Shown one piece after another: positions 19,324 through 36,149 of a stretch of DNA of 64,000 nt. Under the pieces are notes generated by a model, which was not told where the DNA came from, ran no database searches, and saw nothing but the letters and a program-made list of their open reading frames with translations. Source of the stretch: Xiphophorus maculatus. Lineage: Eukaryota; Chordata; Actinopteri; Cyprinodontiformes; Poeciliidae. The stretch spans positions 20,184,015 through 20,248,014 of the forward strand of contig NC_036461.1 of assembly GCF_002775205.1 (NCBI RefSeq). The letters run 5' to 3'. Made by a program: the position numbers and the translations under genes. Within the stretch, counting starts at the first letter, position 1; the number at the start of each line of letters is the position of its first letter.

Positions 19324-22300
19324 TCAGACGCAGCCACAGGGGAGCAGGTCTATGTGTGTACTGGTGAGAACTCTGACTTTGTGATTGGTCAGTTTCTGCA
19401 GGTCAGAGATCAGCTGCAGCAGACGAGGACTTGGCTTATAGATGACCCAGCTCGGATCTTTAGGATCTGGCCTGTAAAAGGAATCCAGAACTTCCAGAGT
19501 GTTGAGATGCTGGAGCTGATGGAGACCCAGGAAGTCTTCATCCGACACGTGATGATGTCTGAGGAAAGGAAAGGAGAGACCGCAGGTTACTACGGGAACC
19601 AAAGAGCTTTGTAGCTGCATTTCCATTAACCCTAAAATTACACAAATTAAAATTACAAGAATAAATTTGCTTAATGGAAACATGCCAATTAAAAAAAAAA
19701 AAACTCGATAAAAAGTTACTACTTTTAGGATGAGGTCGTTTCTGGACATATAGAAACAGATATATTTTTGCAAAACTGCAATGGAAACATTATTTTTGCA
19801 TCACAGGAGTCACGTGATCAACTGACGTGATTACTACTGGGGGATCCCAAGTAGGCGGGGCTTGTTGCTCCAATGCCGACACCTCCCCTGATTGGCTGAT
19901 AAATGATGGCCGTTGAATTATGAATATATCTCATCTTTTTTTTATCCCTCTGTCGCTGCCATGATTTATAATTACTTATTGCGAGAACAGGCTTATTCAC
20001 ATGTGATTTTAATTTTATATATGATTTGATAGAAACAGCAATTGCAAAATTGTGTTTTTTCAAAGTCAGCAGACTATCGACAAAGATTTGCACACATTTG
20101 ACATGGACACGCTGGTGAGGCTGGTGTTTGATTGACCCACCTGATGGCCAGCGTCCTCAGGCCAGGGAACAGCTGTGGGAGGAGCCTGACTAGTTTGGAG
20201 GAGGAGCCCCATGGCTCCAGGTGCAGGTGCCTCAGGTTGGGAGCTCTGAAGGAGACGACCTGCAGGTCCTCAGGCTGAAGGTCCACACACAGAGTCAGGC
20301 TGCGGAGGGAGGATGGGAGGAAGTCAGCATACACCACCAGGGGGTGCCCTCCTGTTTACAGACAGTCAGAGGAGTCACGTTCAGTATGACGTCACTGATT
20401 AGGACTGCAGCTGCTGGGTTTGTTGCATAAAGTGTAGCTTGTTGGAGTTTAACTCATCTGTGCTGCATGAGATCTATAAACTGATTTTAAACTAGTCTCA
20501 AACCTGAACATCCAAAATGGCTGCTCTGCACTATATGTAAAACATTATCACATATTACTATACATTCCAATTAATGATGTTTACAAAATAAAAAACGTTC
20601 TGTTGGAATTGTTTTTTTGTTGTTTTACCATTTTCTCTACTTGTTCAATGAGAGAATCTAAAAATATCATTAAATTAGAAAATATGATTAAATGAAATTA
20701 CAGTGAGCAGTTTAATGAAACAAATCCCATTTCTTTAAGTGGATGTTTCCTAAGGAGCTCATTACAAATAGGAATGTTTTTCAAGAGCAGCATTTGTGTT
20801 TATTGGCTGTGATTGCTGTGTTATGCAGTCACAGTTATCTAAAACAGAAGCAATGCATACAGTAGTTCTTATCGTCATTTTTATTGCTATCACAATAGTA
20901 CCTTTGAAACCTTTATCCATGTTGCCCACCTGTAAGTTGGGCGTAATGTTATTTTCTGTTCCCAGTAAAAAATTATTTTCACATAAAAATTATCTTTTAT
21001 TTCACATACATAAAGTAAAGGCAAGAGGGGGAAAAAATATTCGTTTTTTTATTATTCTTTGCAAAAGAATACTGGTGTTTGCATGCTGCCCTCCTGTGTT
21101 GGACTTTGTAGAAGAACCTTTCAATGCCACCATCGCTCATGTCTCTTCCAGCCGTGTGCAGCGAAAGGCGGACATTTTATTATAAATCGGAATCTGGATC
21201 CTTTATTGTCATTGTGCAAGAAAGCACAGCAAAAAAAATATAAAAAAATAGTTCAAGCTCTATCGGTTTGGATGGAGGCAATCTGAAAACTTCAATTCTA
21301 GTCACAGATTCTCAATTGGATTTAGGTCTGTACTTTAACTGGACCATTTTTTTCACATGGATCTACTGTGATCTAAAGTCGTGGAGAGCTACCCTGCTGC
21401 AGCCACCACACTGCCAAGTGATTGGTTGCTCCAATGGGGTGCCAACTCAAAAGCAGAGCACGCCTCCAGAACAAGCAGTACCCCTCCAAAACAGTTGGTG
21501 GCAGCAGTGATATATGATTAGACAACATTTATTTTGAAATATAGACACATATTTATTTGCAGCAGTTCAAAAACAATTTCTTATTACTTCCTTTTATTTT
21601 TTTATTCATTTTTAACAGGTTCTGTAGCACTGCACCTGTTTACCCGGCGATAGTTACCGTGCACACTCAGGCTGCAGAGCTGTTGCAGTGATGACAGCCA
21701 TGTCTGCAGGTGACAGGTGGGTCCGGGTACAGAGTAAAGGTGGAAGACGGACAGGCTGCGGAGATTGGACAAAGGTTGCAGAACTTCTGGCGTGACTGCA
21801 GCATCGTAATTCAGCAGCTGCAGCTCAGACAGCTGCAGGGAGGCACCAGCAGCTGCAGGGGGAACACCAGTCAGTTAGGAGGCTGACATCTTATTCAGAA
21901 TGCTTATACTGTTTCTTGTGTCATTAAAACTGGAGTATGTCATGCTAATATTGCCATCTGAAGAAATGCACCACTAATGTTCAAAAATAACCAATCAGAG
22001 CCAGGAGGAGGGGCTTAGCGGTGTCTGTCAACATTGTGTACTCGCTGCTCTCCCAGTTGGGTCTGGGAGCACTGGGAGAAGGCAGAGGAGCTTGATAATC
22101 TGTCTTATACTAAACTGTCACAACATAATGGTCATTCTAACAAATATGTAAAAAAACATATTTCATGTCAAATACTGCAGCTTTAAGTGAAGATACAGTA
22201 AAGGAAGAATCCAGAAATAGAAAAGCTGCACACAGGAAGGCAACCGGATCAAGTGTTGGGATCCAGGAAAACAGACTTGGGGGGGGAGGGGGGCTGGCAT

Positions 22301-25300
22301 TATTTGTCATTATAACAGAAGTTTGAACTCCTGCCATGTTTCACAGGCACAAAAACAGTCTGACAAGTTAGCTTCAAACAACTCGGAGTTTTCTTCAGCT
22401 AAAAGTGCCTCCAAACAAGGCTGATTCTTTCAGACGCATGGAAAACTGTCTCTGTGACGTTCCCAGTTCAGGACTTCCAGGAATGCTAGCTAGGACCGAG
22501 CTGCTGACTTTTCCAAAAAAGGGAGTTCAGAGCGGACAGAGGGATCTGTTAGATAATGGTAGCTCTGAACATCCCATTAGACCAAAGCAGGACAACTATA
22601 ATGAGCCGCGTCTGAAAACAGCAGTGAAGCCATGGTGACGTGGATTTACAACATGAAAAATAGTCGCCTCTAACCGATTCCTTCATTTTGGCTTTTTGTC
22701 TCTTAAAACATTCAAACCATTCCAATATTGTAAATGCAAATCTGAGTAAAAGCACATTTATTAAAAAGATAATATCATTTATGACATAAACCTGCAAAAA
22801 AAGTATCCTCTTAGTATAGAACTACATTTTCTTTTATAAAATAGAGTAGCAACACTCTGGGCTAATTACTGTAAAGCATGGAACAGTCAGGTACGTACAT
22901 AACTCATGTCTGGCAACATGATGTTGGGCTGTCACCATAATAAAAATTGCAGGATAATAAATTTTCCCAGACATTATTGTGACTAATGATAATATTGTTG
23001 TTTCAAGTAATATGATGGTAATGGCATAATAATGCAAGAGCACATTCTCAACGTTCAATAAAACTTCAATTATAATGAACATTTAACACCGGAAATGAAA
23101 GACATTTGAAATATTCAAAATAAATAAACAAAACAACAGAAAGAATAAATTAAATAAAATCTCTAAATAAAATTGTCCTTCAATATAAGGCGAGCTTAGA
23201 CCAAAGAACCAGACTGAAGACTTTTATCATCCAGGGAGTCAGGAAAAGAGATAGAAAATAATCATGCAAATGGAAATGATCAACCTCGTTTTAACTTAGC
23301 ATGTGATTAATTGATTTATTGCTTATTGCGATGGGCCTATGCCCATATTTAAAGAACATTTAAAAATAAATTAATCAACATCTTTCTGTGTTAAATTGGT
23401 TTCAAAGTCAAATCCTCAGGTTTTGGGAAGGTTACTGGATTTCATTTAGCTGCAGGTGGGCGTGTCATGTCAGTTATACAGTTTGATGTTGTTTTTTTTA
23501 TCAATTCTATTTTGAAATAATAAATTAATTGTACCTTGAAGTGCTTACTTATTAATTTGTCTCATGTTTTATAGTTTCAGATAAACTGAGTCCTGTTCCC
23601 TTATTTTGAGTTGAGCTGAGTTTATGTTAGTCAGCCTGTCGTCCAGAGGGTCTGCAGAGAGTCTTGTAAGGACGGACCAATTTTTATTTTTTTTTTTTGT
23701 TTGTTTTGTCTTTTGCTGCCCTCTCTGTGAAGCATGGGGGTGGAAGCATTCTGCAAATGGGGACAGGAGGCCTGCATCATATTGAGAAGAGGATGGACGG
23801 ATGGGAAAACCGTATCACCAGGTTCTGGGCAACAACCTCCTTCACTCAGGGAGAGCACTGAAGACAGGTCATGACTGGGTCTGACCCCAAACACGCAGCC
23901 CGGCTCTGCAGGGAGCATTGAATGGTCCTGGAGTGGACCAGCCAGTCTCCAGGCCTGAACCCAATGGAAAATCTTTGGAGGGAGCTGAAAGTCTGTTGCC
24001 CAGCAACAGTTCTGTGTGGAGGAGTGGACCGGATCCCTGCTGCAGCACAAACTTGGTTCAGAACTACAGGAAACATTTGACCTCTGGAGCTGTAAACACA
24101 GGATTCTGGACTAAATACTAAGTTCTGTTTTTCTCTCTAATCAAACACTTTTATACACCAATAAATATTTTTATATTAACTTGATTGACAGACTAGGTCT
24201 TTTTTTGTTCTGTTCTCATCAGTAGGTCTTCTTCCCCTCAGATGCAGAAAATGCAGCTAGACATTTTGACAGCAGTTGGTCAGTTCTCATTAATATTCTA
24301 AGTTCTCATGGCCTTGTGACAAAATGTCAATTTCAGTCTTAAGTAAAGGTGTGTGATATTTTGGTATTGATCTGATACCAATACATGGTCAGTTTCACCA
24401 ATATTAATACTTATTTTTAAGGATGATATTTCATTAAACTTCTGACCTTCAGGCATTATTATGGTTTTTACTTTGAAGTTTATAGGTGTCTATGAAACAC
24501 TTTGATAATATATTTGCATGATAAACAAAAGCAATAGAAAAACAAAACAAACTATCTTTCTAAATAAACAAAGTGCAAAAAGTTATCATTTTTACAGAAG
24601 AGTTGGTAAACTGCAACAGAAAATAAAATTACATTTCAAGAGGGAATCTGAAACTAAAGAATGGAGCTTATCGATCCGATACCGACTTAGCGATATTACC
24701 AATATTTTGGATTGCTGTCCACCTCCAGACTTAAGGTATAAGTTTCCCCTTTTGTTTACCTGGGCCAGTGGCCGGGCAGAAGAAGTCCTGAGACAGCCTT
24801 TTGTAGTTTATCATGGTCCAGGACAGGGAGTTGAGGTTAACCAGCGGAGAGAGGACACCTCTGAGCGTCGGGATCTTCAGACAGCCATCATGGTGCAGGA
24901 CCAGAGACCTGAGGCGAGTCAGCTGGGAGAGGCTGGCCAGCACCTGGGAGGGGGGACAGGCCAGCTGGACATTACACAGGCTGAGCTGGGTCAGCTGCTG
25001 ACCCAGAGGAAGGAGGAACTCCAGGTTCACCAGCGGCTCTGAAAAGGCCGTGAGAGTCAGGCTGTGTACGTGGCGGAACCGCTTCAGCTCCTGGACGTCG
25101 ATTCCCCTCCAGCTGTCCAGCCGCAGGGCCTGGAGCAGAGGCAGCCAGACAGAGAGCAGCTTCAGGTCCCTCTTCCTCCCTCCCCGCAGGGCGACGCTGT
25201 CCAGCTGCCTCCGAGCGAGGCTCCGCCAGAAGGCGCGGTTGTACCGGGACAGGTCCTTCAGCACCACGCTAAAGCCCCGCCACAGAGGCCGACATTCATC

Positions 25301-25414
25301 CAGCAGCTGCTTAAAGTGAGAACAAGTGCAGCGCATACTCAGCTTGTCCTTCCAGGACAGAAAGCTGAACACCTGCAGCCATAGTTCGTTGGGAAGCTGG
25401 AGAGCCGACGTCAT
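19324..25414 (-). CDS. F-box / leucine-rich repeat protein (4 exons, 431 aa)
   Basis: Exons in transcript order: 25414-24760, 21852-21658, 20351-20141, 19558-19324, all GT-AG with matching phases, totalling 1296 nt. The start is the ATG at 25414; an in-frame TTG four codons upstream is not needed. The N-terminus is an F-box (about residues 5-45; [13 protein letters not shown], ending near P-L-W-R). The rest is irregular leucine-rich repeats such as L-S-E-L-Q-L-L and L-R-H-L-H-L-E. F-box proteins bind SKP1 and present substrates, usually held by the repeats, to the SCF ubiquitin ligase; that role is inferred from the fold. I cannot assign it to a named FBXL; it is longer than FBXL12, and its C-terminus ends D-L-L-P-C-G-C-V. 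The 2.9-kb first intron is full of transposon debris. Confidence 0.88.
19612..19830. repeat. MITE-like repeat, GTTTCCATT family (copy 1)
   Basis: The segment lies in F-box intron 3, contains TTTCCATTAA and its inverse TAATGGAAAC, and ends near GCATCACAGGAGTCACGTGA. The same signature occurs at about 49556-49765 and 51010-51475 in mapkbp1 introns. It has no coding capacity. The family is not identified; termini and target duplications were not resolved. Confidence 0.6.
22924..23345. mobile_element. hAT-like MITE remnant
   Basis: The left end TTGGGCTGTCACCATAATAA and right end TTATTGCGATGGGCCTATG resemble the terminal regions of the hAT-like element described at 5120 (GGCCTGTCGCGATAA and its inverse). 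The interior is AT-rich and non-coding. It lies in the first intron of the F-box gene. The ends are too eroded to call a target duplication. Confidence 0.5.
23640..24125 (+). mobile_element. Tc1-like transposase remnant
   Basis: The plus strand shows scattered transposase blocks: GTGAAGCATGGGGGTGGAAG near 23729 and CCAGTCTCCAGGCCTGAACC near 23941, which encodes the S-P-G-L-N-P motif, followed by ATGGAAAATCTTTGGAGGGA. Frameshifts and stops make it non-functional. It lies antisense in F-box intron 1. Confidence 0.65.
24343..24720. mobile_element. Non-autonomous DNA transposon remnant
   Basis: The left side reads GTGTGTGATATTTTGGTATT and the right side holds CGATCCGATACCG, then GATATTACCAATATTTTGG. 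Together they make an imperfect inverted repeat of a style common in fish hAT-type MITEs. There is no coding capacity. It abuts exon 1 of the F-box gene. Confidence 0.45.
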
Positions 25415-25652
25415 TGTCAGAGCCAACGGAGAAAGCAGGCGGAACTGGCGGCCCTGTGGCGAGCGGACACGAGTCTGGACGATTACTCACTCGTACTCTG
25501 GACTCTTGTTGTTTTTTTTCGTCACCTACGAGCTGAAGTTCGCTTCTCCGAGGATGCTCGGACTTTCTCCCAACTTCCTGCTTGCGTCATTGAGTTGCGA
25601 ATCTGCGTAAACCAGAAGACGTCACTCCGCTGAGGTTTGCGGAAGGTTTATA
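25415..25652. promoter_or_regulatory. Putative bidirectional promoter, F-box gene / cinp
   Basis: Only 238 bases separate the minus-strand F-box ATG (25414) from the proposed plus-strand cinp ATG (25653). The segment is richer in CpG than its surroundings and has no TATA box in the expected place, as is usual for head-to-head housekeeping gene pairs. A long ATT microsatellite begins just inside cinp intron 1. Start sites are not determined. Confidence 0.5.
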
Positions 25653-30436
<4,784 letters not shown>

Positions 30437-30522
30437 TCATCGCTGCACTCGGCGTATAGAGCCGGTTCGCTAGAACTCCTGAAACCTGTTTGTTTTTGTT
30501 AATATGTAAATGAAACTGGTGC

Positions 30523-30528
30523 AATAAA
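30523..30528 (+). terminator. cinp polyadenylation signal
   Basis: AATAAA lies 87 bases after the cinp stop codon and is followed by a T-rich stretch (TTTCATTTTTTTTGTTGTTT), giving a short 3' UTR of about 105-110 bases. Confidence 0.8.
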
Positions 30529-30698
30529 GGTTTAGCTTTGTATTTTAGACTTTGTTTCATTTTTTTTGTTGTTTCTTCCTGATTCAATTAACTAGTTAGA
30601 ACATTGTACAGTAGGATTTTGGCTAAATCTATCAAAGATAGTCTTTAGGCTGATCCATTCATTATTTTGATTAGTTGGGTTTATTAGATTTTTTTTCT

Positions 30699-31262
30699 TC
30701 ACATCATTAAGAAAATCCAACCAATAGCATCACTTTGCTGTAGTTCCTCATACTGATCATGACTGAGGCGACAGTGGAATGAAATGGATTCTCGCTCTGG
30801 GAGAAGGAAAGAAGCAAGCCAGCCTCCTTCAGTAGAGCTCTGGTTACAGACCTTTACTGAAATGATCTGACAGGCTGCAACCATCTTCATCCCCCGTTCT
30901 TTTTTTCCCATCCCATCCCATCCTGTCCTCCATCGTGTAAACCTTCTGTCACTCATGCAGCTATCCTCTTCCAGAATATCCTCGTCTCCATCCTCTCTCC
31001 CCATGGCAACGCTCTGCTCTGGAACTTGCTTGAACACTGCCTGTGGCTGTGCAGGATTAACTCTAAATTTATATTGTTCAGCTTCAGTAATTTCATGCAT
31101 CCCGGCACCACACTCAAATTCTTCTTGGCTACACCTAGCTTCTTCATACTGTAGCTCATTTCTTGAAAGCATCTCCTCACCTTCTCTATCAACACATATA
31201 AAGTGAACCTGATCTGCAGAGCTTTTTTTCTTCAGAGTTAAACCAAACTGCTGCTTTCCCAT
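30699..31262 (-). CDS. Unidentified 187-codon open frame
   Basis: This ATG-started frame runs antisense, starting 160-830 bases beyond the cinp polyadenylation signal. The predicted protein is hydrophilic, begins M-G-K-Q-Q-F-G-L-T-L-K-K-K, has an acidic patch (R-E-D-G-D-E-D-I-L-E-E-D) and lacks any domain I recognise. I see no TATA box or flanking exon. Its length is unusual for AT-rich intergenic DNA, so it could be an exon of an unrecognised gene or a relic of a domesticated element. It could also be chance. Confidence 0.25.
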   Translation of the reverse strand: MGKQQFGLTLKKKSSADQVHFICVDREGEEMLSRNELQYEEARCSQEEFECGAGMHEITEAEQYKFRVNPAQPQAVFKQVPEQSVAMGREDGDEDILEEDSCMSDRRFTRWRTGWDGMGKKERGMKMVAACQIISVKVCNQSSTEGGWLASFLLPERESISFHCRLSHDQYEELQQSDAIGWIFLMM

Positions 31263-34205
31263 ATGTTCATGGTATGGATCACAAACGTTATCCCTTTTCA
31301 GTAATTGCTACCCTGCATGTCATGCCTGCAATTTCCAAATGCTCTTTGGAAGAGTCAAGAGTCGTTTATTTGAATCAATTGGATTATTTGTGCAATTTTT
31401 TTTTACCACTAAATATTCCACGGTCTATTAGTGGTATTCTGATGAAGTGGAAGTGACTGGGAAGGACAGAAATTCAGCCGTGAAGTGGTAAACCAAGTAA
31501 AACCATAGGGTGGGGTCAGCAGTTGACCCCTTTCATCTACCACCAAACCACTAAACACATAAAAACTTAGTGGACGTTTATGCTAAAACCCCAAACACAA
31601 AAAAATATAGTAAGCTAATGTTAAGCACAAAAAAGCAGACGCTAACACTAAACACAAATAAATTGTAAAAATATTGTAAGATAACAATATGTACAAAAAA
31701 GTAGAACCGAACACTTGACCTCTAAGCTCATTAAAAGTATCAGAAACTGACACTAAACACAAAAAGCTAATGCTAACCACTAAAGACGACCGTCTCTCCA
31801 GTCTGGTCTCGCAGACTGCAAAGTCCTCAAGTTCAGTTTTGGACTCTTATTTTGCTACAACTCTAAAGTTTTAGAAATACAGTCACCATAGTCAAAAGCA
31901 GATGACATAACATATATAGTTAATCCAAATCATGAAACTGGGTAACATTTTGTGGCACTAATTGGTTTAAAAGGATCACGCTGAAAAATGTCCGTCATCC
32001 TGAAATTCAAGTGGTTTTTGGGAAATATGAAAAACTTACGACCTGAAAGGGAAAGATACAAACTGTTATGTTTATTCATATTTGAACGATTTTTACAGTA
32101 ATATGCTGCACTATGTAAACTAAGCATGGAAGGTCACTCAAGTTAGTGTGTGTGTGTGGGTGTGTGTGTGGATGCAAGTTCTCCTAGTTCTCTCTACAAA
32201 CAACCAATCAGACGCATGAGGAGGGTTTTAGCGCTGTCAATCACAATCTTTAGCCGTCAGTAGTCGGTCAGGGAGGAGGAGGAGATTCATCTTTTCACAG
32301 ATTATCTGTCTCATAACAAACTGTCATGACAAGAAAGCAAGGCAGTTACATGCCTTTAAAATTGTGCCTCTTTTTATGGGTCAAATAGACTCAACAAATT
32401 GTAACAGCAGGGGGGCCAAATTTATTTTTTTGTCATGGGGCCCAAGTTTCGTGGCGGCGCCCTGCTCCATAGATAGATATCAATCTATCTATACAGACAG
32501 AGAGAGATGTTTGTATCTTTTTCTTGGTGTATAAATATCTGGTTTCAACTGTCCCTCTTTTTTTTTTTTTTTTTTTTTTAGGTGGCCATGTTTTAAGTTT
32601 TTTGTCTTCTGTGGTCAAAATCTGGGGACAGTTCAAATGTTCTGCTTTTCATGTGGGAAAAATGTTCAGTTCTTGGCACAAGGTGAAGACATCAGTAAAT
32701 AGTCTTGAAGTTCTCTAGAGAGTTTGTGTCTTTTCTGCTGAAATTTTTCTTCATTTATTATAACTTTGGTTTGTTGTTAGTCCCAGTTCTGGATGATCTG
32801 AAGCAGAGACACGTCTTTAGTGGCAGTCATGAACAGACACGTCTAGTGCGGTTTGTGTTCATGGGTTTGCTGCAATGTGACACTGATGAAAGCAAGAAAA
32901 GATGGACTACAAATACCATCAGTCCTGCTAAACAGTCTCACTGTTCATCTGGTAAACCGGATGTCATGTACCACCTACCTAACAAGATTTTTGTTGTTGT
33001 TTTTCTCATTTATTTAATTAATATCTGGTTAATTTGTTGCCTGTTTGGCAGCTTTCGAAAATAATATGTCATAACAAAAAATTAAAAATAAAACAAAAAT
33101 CAGCCATGTGTTAATAATATGTCACTTTTTATTGGAACAGTTTCTGATGACATAAACATTTTCATTTCTAATATTTATATGTAAATACAATTAAACATTA
33201 CAACAGTTTTCAACAATAGTCATAGCAGTTGGTAGTGACAGTTGAATGAAGAAATATAAATATATAACTAAACTATGTGTCCTGTTTTGATGCATATTTT
33301 ACTCCTGGGTTTGGCAGAACAGACTGTAGGTTCCCAGACTCCCAGGAGGAATTGGGACAGTTTATGACCGAGTCAATCAGCAGTCAATGTGGCCATGACC
33401 GTCTTTAGGGACAGTTTGAGGACCTCCAGAGACAGTGGCCTAGTGCATCCACTAACTTGGGAATCCTATGTGGAAAACTACACAAGACTAGAAAACATGG
33501 TGGACTTGGAAATAAATGAGTCTAAAATTTAAAGGTTGTCAAGCAACCACAACCCAACAGAGTCAGAACTTTGACAGAGCAGGTTTCACAAGTTAACATC
33601 TGCCTTCACAGGCCAACATCCACATTTATGTTTTGTGATTCTGTATTTGAACTTAATAAAGTCCAAAAAGTTTTGTAATTCAAAGTTCATGTCTTCTTTG
33701 AAACTGATCGTATGTCTTGGGCTTTGGTATCTTGTCAGAGTTTGAACAGGAAAGCGAGGTTTGGTCTGTCTCAAGGAGAATCCTAGCAGTCTGGTTTCTT
33801 CTTGTCGTCTGGTGCTGCCCTTTTCGCTGAGCTGAACTTCAAAGATTTCCTCTCACATTTCTGATGTCAGCTTTTCAGCACACAAAGGGCCTGAACACAG
33901 AAGCATGAAGCTCCAAAGCATAAATGAAATCCAGGGTTGAAAGGCCATCCTTGAATCTAGAAGACATTTAGTACAAACATCACTTACTGATGCTAAAAAG
34001 AGCATGTTACCAAATGGATGTGTTTTACAGTCATACATAAACATTAATATCTCTAATCTTGTTTTTTGTTTAGCGCAGCAAATATTGCAAAGCACCTGAA
34101 TCAGGGTCTTACTTATTTGTCTGCTGGCTACTGCCGATTCTTACCCTACATTCACTTGTTTTAACTGCAACAAAATAGTAACTAAATTAACATAGTTGAA
34201 AAAAT
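31263..34205. other. Gene-free stretch with repeat debris
   Basis: No exon is supported. At 32190-32350 there is a fragment around ACAACCAATCAGACGCATGA and GGAGG, related to one at about 21990-22090 in the F-box intron, so a dispersed repeat. There is a long T run at about 32555-32579. The open frames here are short and unremarkable. Confidence 0.45.
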
Positions 34206-34800
34206 CTTGGTTTGTAATTGAAGGACCTACTTCACATGATCTCTGTCTCTTTATGTTGTGTCCCGTCCTCAGCCGTCCCCCTGTTCCATCAGGAAACATT
34301 TTTATTGATTTCCAGCAGGATTTTCTGCGTCTCCTCAGTCCTCTGTGTCTTCTCTCTCCTCATTGGTCAAGAGTTGTTGTCCTATAGTGATGCTGGAGAA
34401 TCAACACATAATCAGACACACATTCAGTCTAAATAACAGATGATTGAAGGAGACTTTCTGATCAAGTCATCATCTTGTCCTCACCTTTTCCACAATCTCT
34501 TCCAACCAGTAGAACAGCAGGTGGAGCAGGTCTTCTGCTTTATTTGTTGGTCAACTCAAGTCATGTGACATGAGTTGACAGAGAAATGAAATAAAGAGAA
34601 AAGACAACAGAGTTAAAGAGGAAAATAATCATGGACAGCAGACAGAACCAGTTTGTAACTTTCAGCTCAACTCTATGCAGCTCCATCTGAAATGTTTAGT
34701 TATGTTTTGTAGATAGAAATGTTCTTACTTTTTTCGTCAACTGGGTTCTCTTATCTTCCTCCACCTGCCTGACGGTGTTGAAGGTGGAGGATTCCAGGCT
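34206..34800 (-). repeat. Roughly 600-bp repeated unit, copy C
   Basis: This block is almost identical to 35526-36122 and related to 34801-35420, all in direct orientation. It starts at CTTGGTTTGTAATTGAAGGA and ends at GGAGGATTCCAGGCT, where it joins directly to the middle copy. On the minus strand it contains exon-like islands; see the finding on this array. It appears to be a truncated recent duplicate of the right-hand copy. Confidence 0.85.
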
Positions 34801-35420
34801 AATCAGGATCCACTTCACATGATCTCTGTCTCTTTATTCTGTGTCTCGTCCTCAGCTGTCCCCCTGACGCATCAGGAAACTTCTCTGGATTTCCAGCAGG
34901 ATTTTCTGCGTCTCCTCAGTCCTCTGTGTCTTCTCTCTCCTCATTGGTCCAGTGCTGTTGACTTGTTTCAGTCATGCTACACATGATCAGATACACATTC
35001 CTTAATTTCTGTCTAAATAACAGATGACTGAATCAGTCTGATCAAGTCATAATCATGACCTCACCATTAATAAAATCTACTAGAACCAGTAGATCAGCAG
35101 GTCCTCTGCTCTATTCCTGATCCTCCTTCCATCAGCACAAAACTCATCAAAGCTCTGCTGTTATGAAAAGACTCAATGAAACAAATCAGACAAAACAAAA
35201 GGGTCAGTGAGGAGAAAGTACAGCAGAAAGTAGGAATCAGATTCGAGTGTTGACCTCAACTTCATGCTTATTGAAAACCTTTTGTTGTGTAAAAGTAAAT
35301 ATTCTTACTTTTTTTGTCAACTGGGTTCTCTTATCTTCCTCCACCTGACTGGTGGTGTTGAAGGTGGAGGATTCCAGGTTCAGGAGATCCAACCTGGGAT
35401 GATCAGAGACATTATTGATC
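34801..35420 (-). repeat. Roughly 600-bp repeated unit, copy B (diverged)
   Basis: This middle copy is the most diverged. It shares CACTTCACATGATCTCTGTC near its left end and CAACTGGGTTCTCTTATCTT, then GGTGTTGAAGGTGGAGG, near its right end. It retains the minus-strand island with donor GTAAG at about 35310-35390, while a second island near 35066-35110 carries two adjacent stops. It runs on into sequence not present in copy C. Confidence 0.8.
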
Positions 35421-35525
35421 TGCAGAATCTGAATCTGGGTTTTCTATAATGCTTCTAAAATTCTTTAATATTCAGTGTCTGACTCATAAACAGGTGAATT
35501 TTCAACATAAGATTCAGTGGCAATG

Positions 35526-36122
35526 CTTGGTTTGTAATTGAAGGACCTACTTCACATGATCTCTGTCTCTTTATGTTGTGTCCCGTCCTCAGCCGTCCCC
35601 CTGTTCCATCAGGAAACATTTTTATTGATTTCCAGCAGGATTTTCTGCGTCTCCTCAGTCCTCTGTGTCTTCTCTCTCCTCATTGGTCAAAAGTTGTTGT
35701 CTTGTTTCGCTGATGCTGGAGAATCAACACATAATCAGACACACATTCAGTCTAAATAACAGATGATTGAAGGAGACTTTCTGATCAAGTCATCATCTTG
35801 TCCTCACCTTTTCCACAATCTCTTCCAACCAGTAGATCAGCAGGTGGAGCAGGTCTTCTGCTTTATTTGTTGGTCAACTCAAGTCATGTGACATGAGTTG
35901 ACATAGAAATGAAATAAAGAGAAAAGACAACAGAGTTAAAGAGGAAAATAATCATGGACAGCAGACAGAACCACTTTGTAACTTTCAGCTCAACTCTATG
36001 CAGCTCCATCTGAAATGTTTAGTTATGTTTTGTAGATAGAAATGTTCTTACTTTTTTCGTCAACTGGGTTCTCTTATCTTCCTCCACCTGCCTGACGGTG
36101 TTGAAGGTGGAGGATTCCAGGC
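35526..36122 (-). repeat. Roughly 600-bp repeated unit, copy A
   Basis: Near-identical to copy C (few differences by eye), with similarity to copy B extending to about 36145 (CTCAGGAGATCCAACCTGGG). Read on the minus strand, an open island (L-D-L-L-S-L-E-S-S-T-F-N-T-V-R-Q) is preceded by acceptor-like CCCAG and followed by GTAAG. A second island (L-L-H-L-L-I-Y-W-L-E-E-I-V-E-K) is preceded by AAAGCAG and followed by GTGAGG. The frames of the two islands do not join in phase, so they are not a proven gene. Confidence 0.8.
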
Positions 36123-36149
36123 TCAGGAGATCCAACCTGGGATGATCAG

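Noticed and set aside
25415..25426. TTG at 25426 as start of the F-box protein
   Set aside because: An ATG four codons downstream is in frame and directly precedes the F-box; a non-AUG start is not needed.
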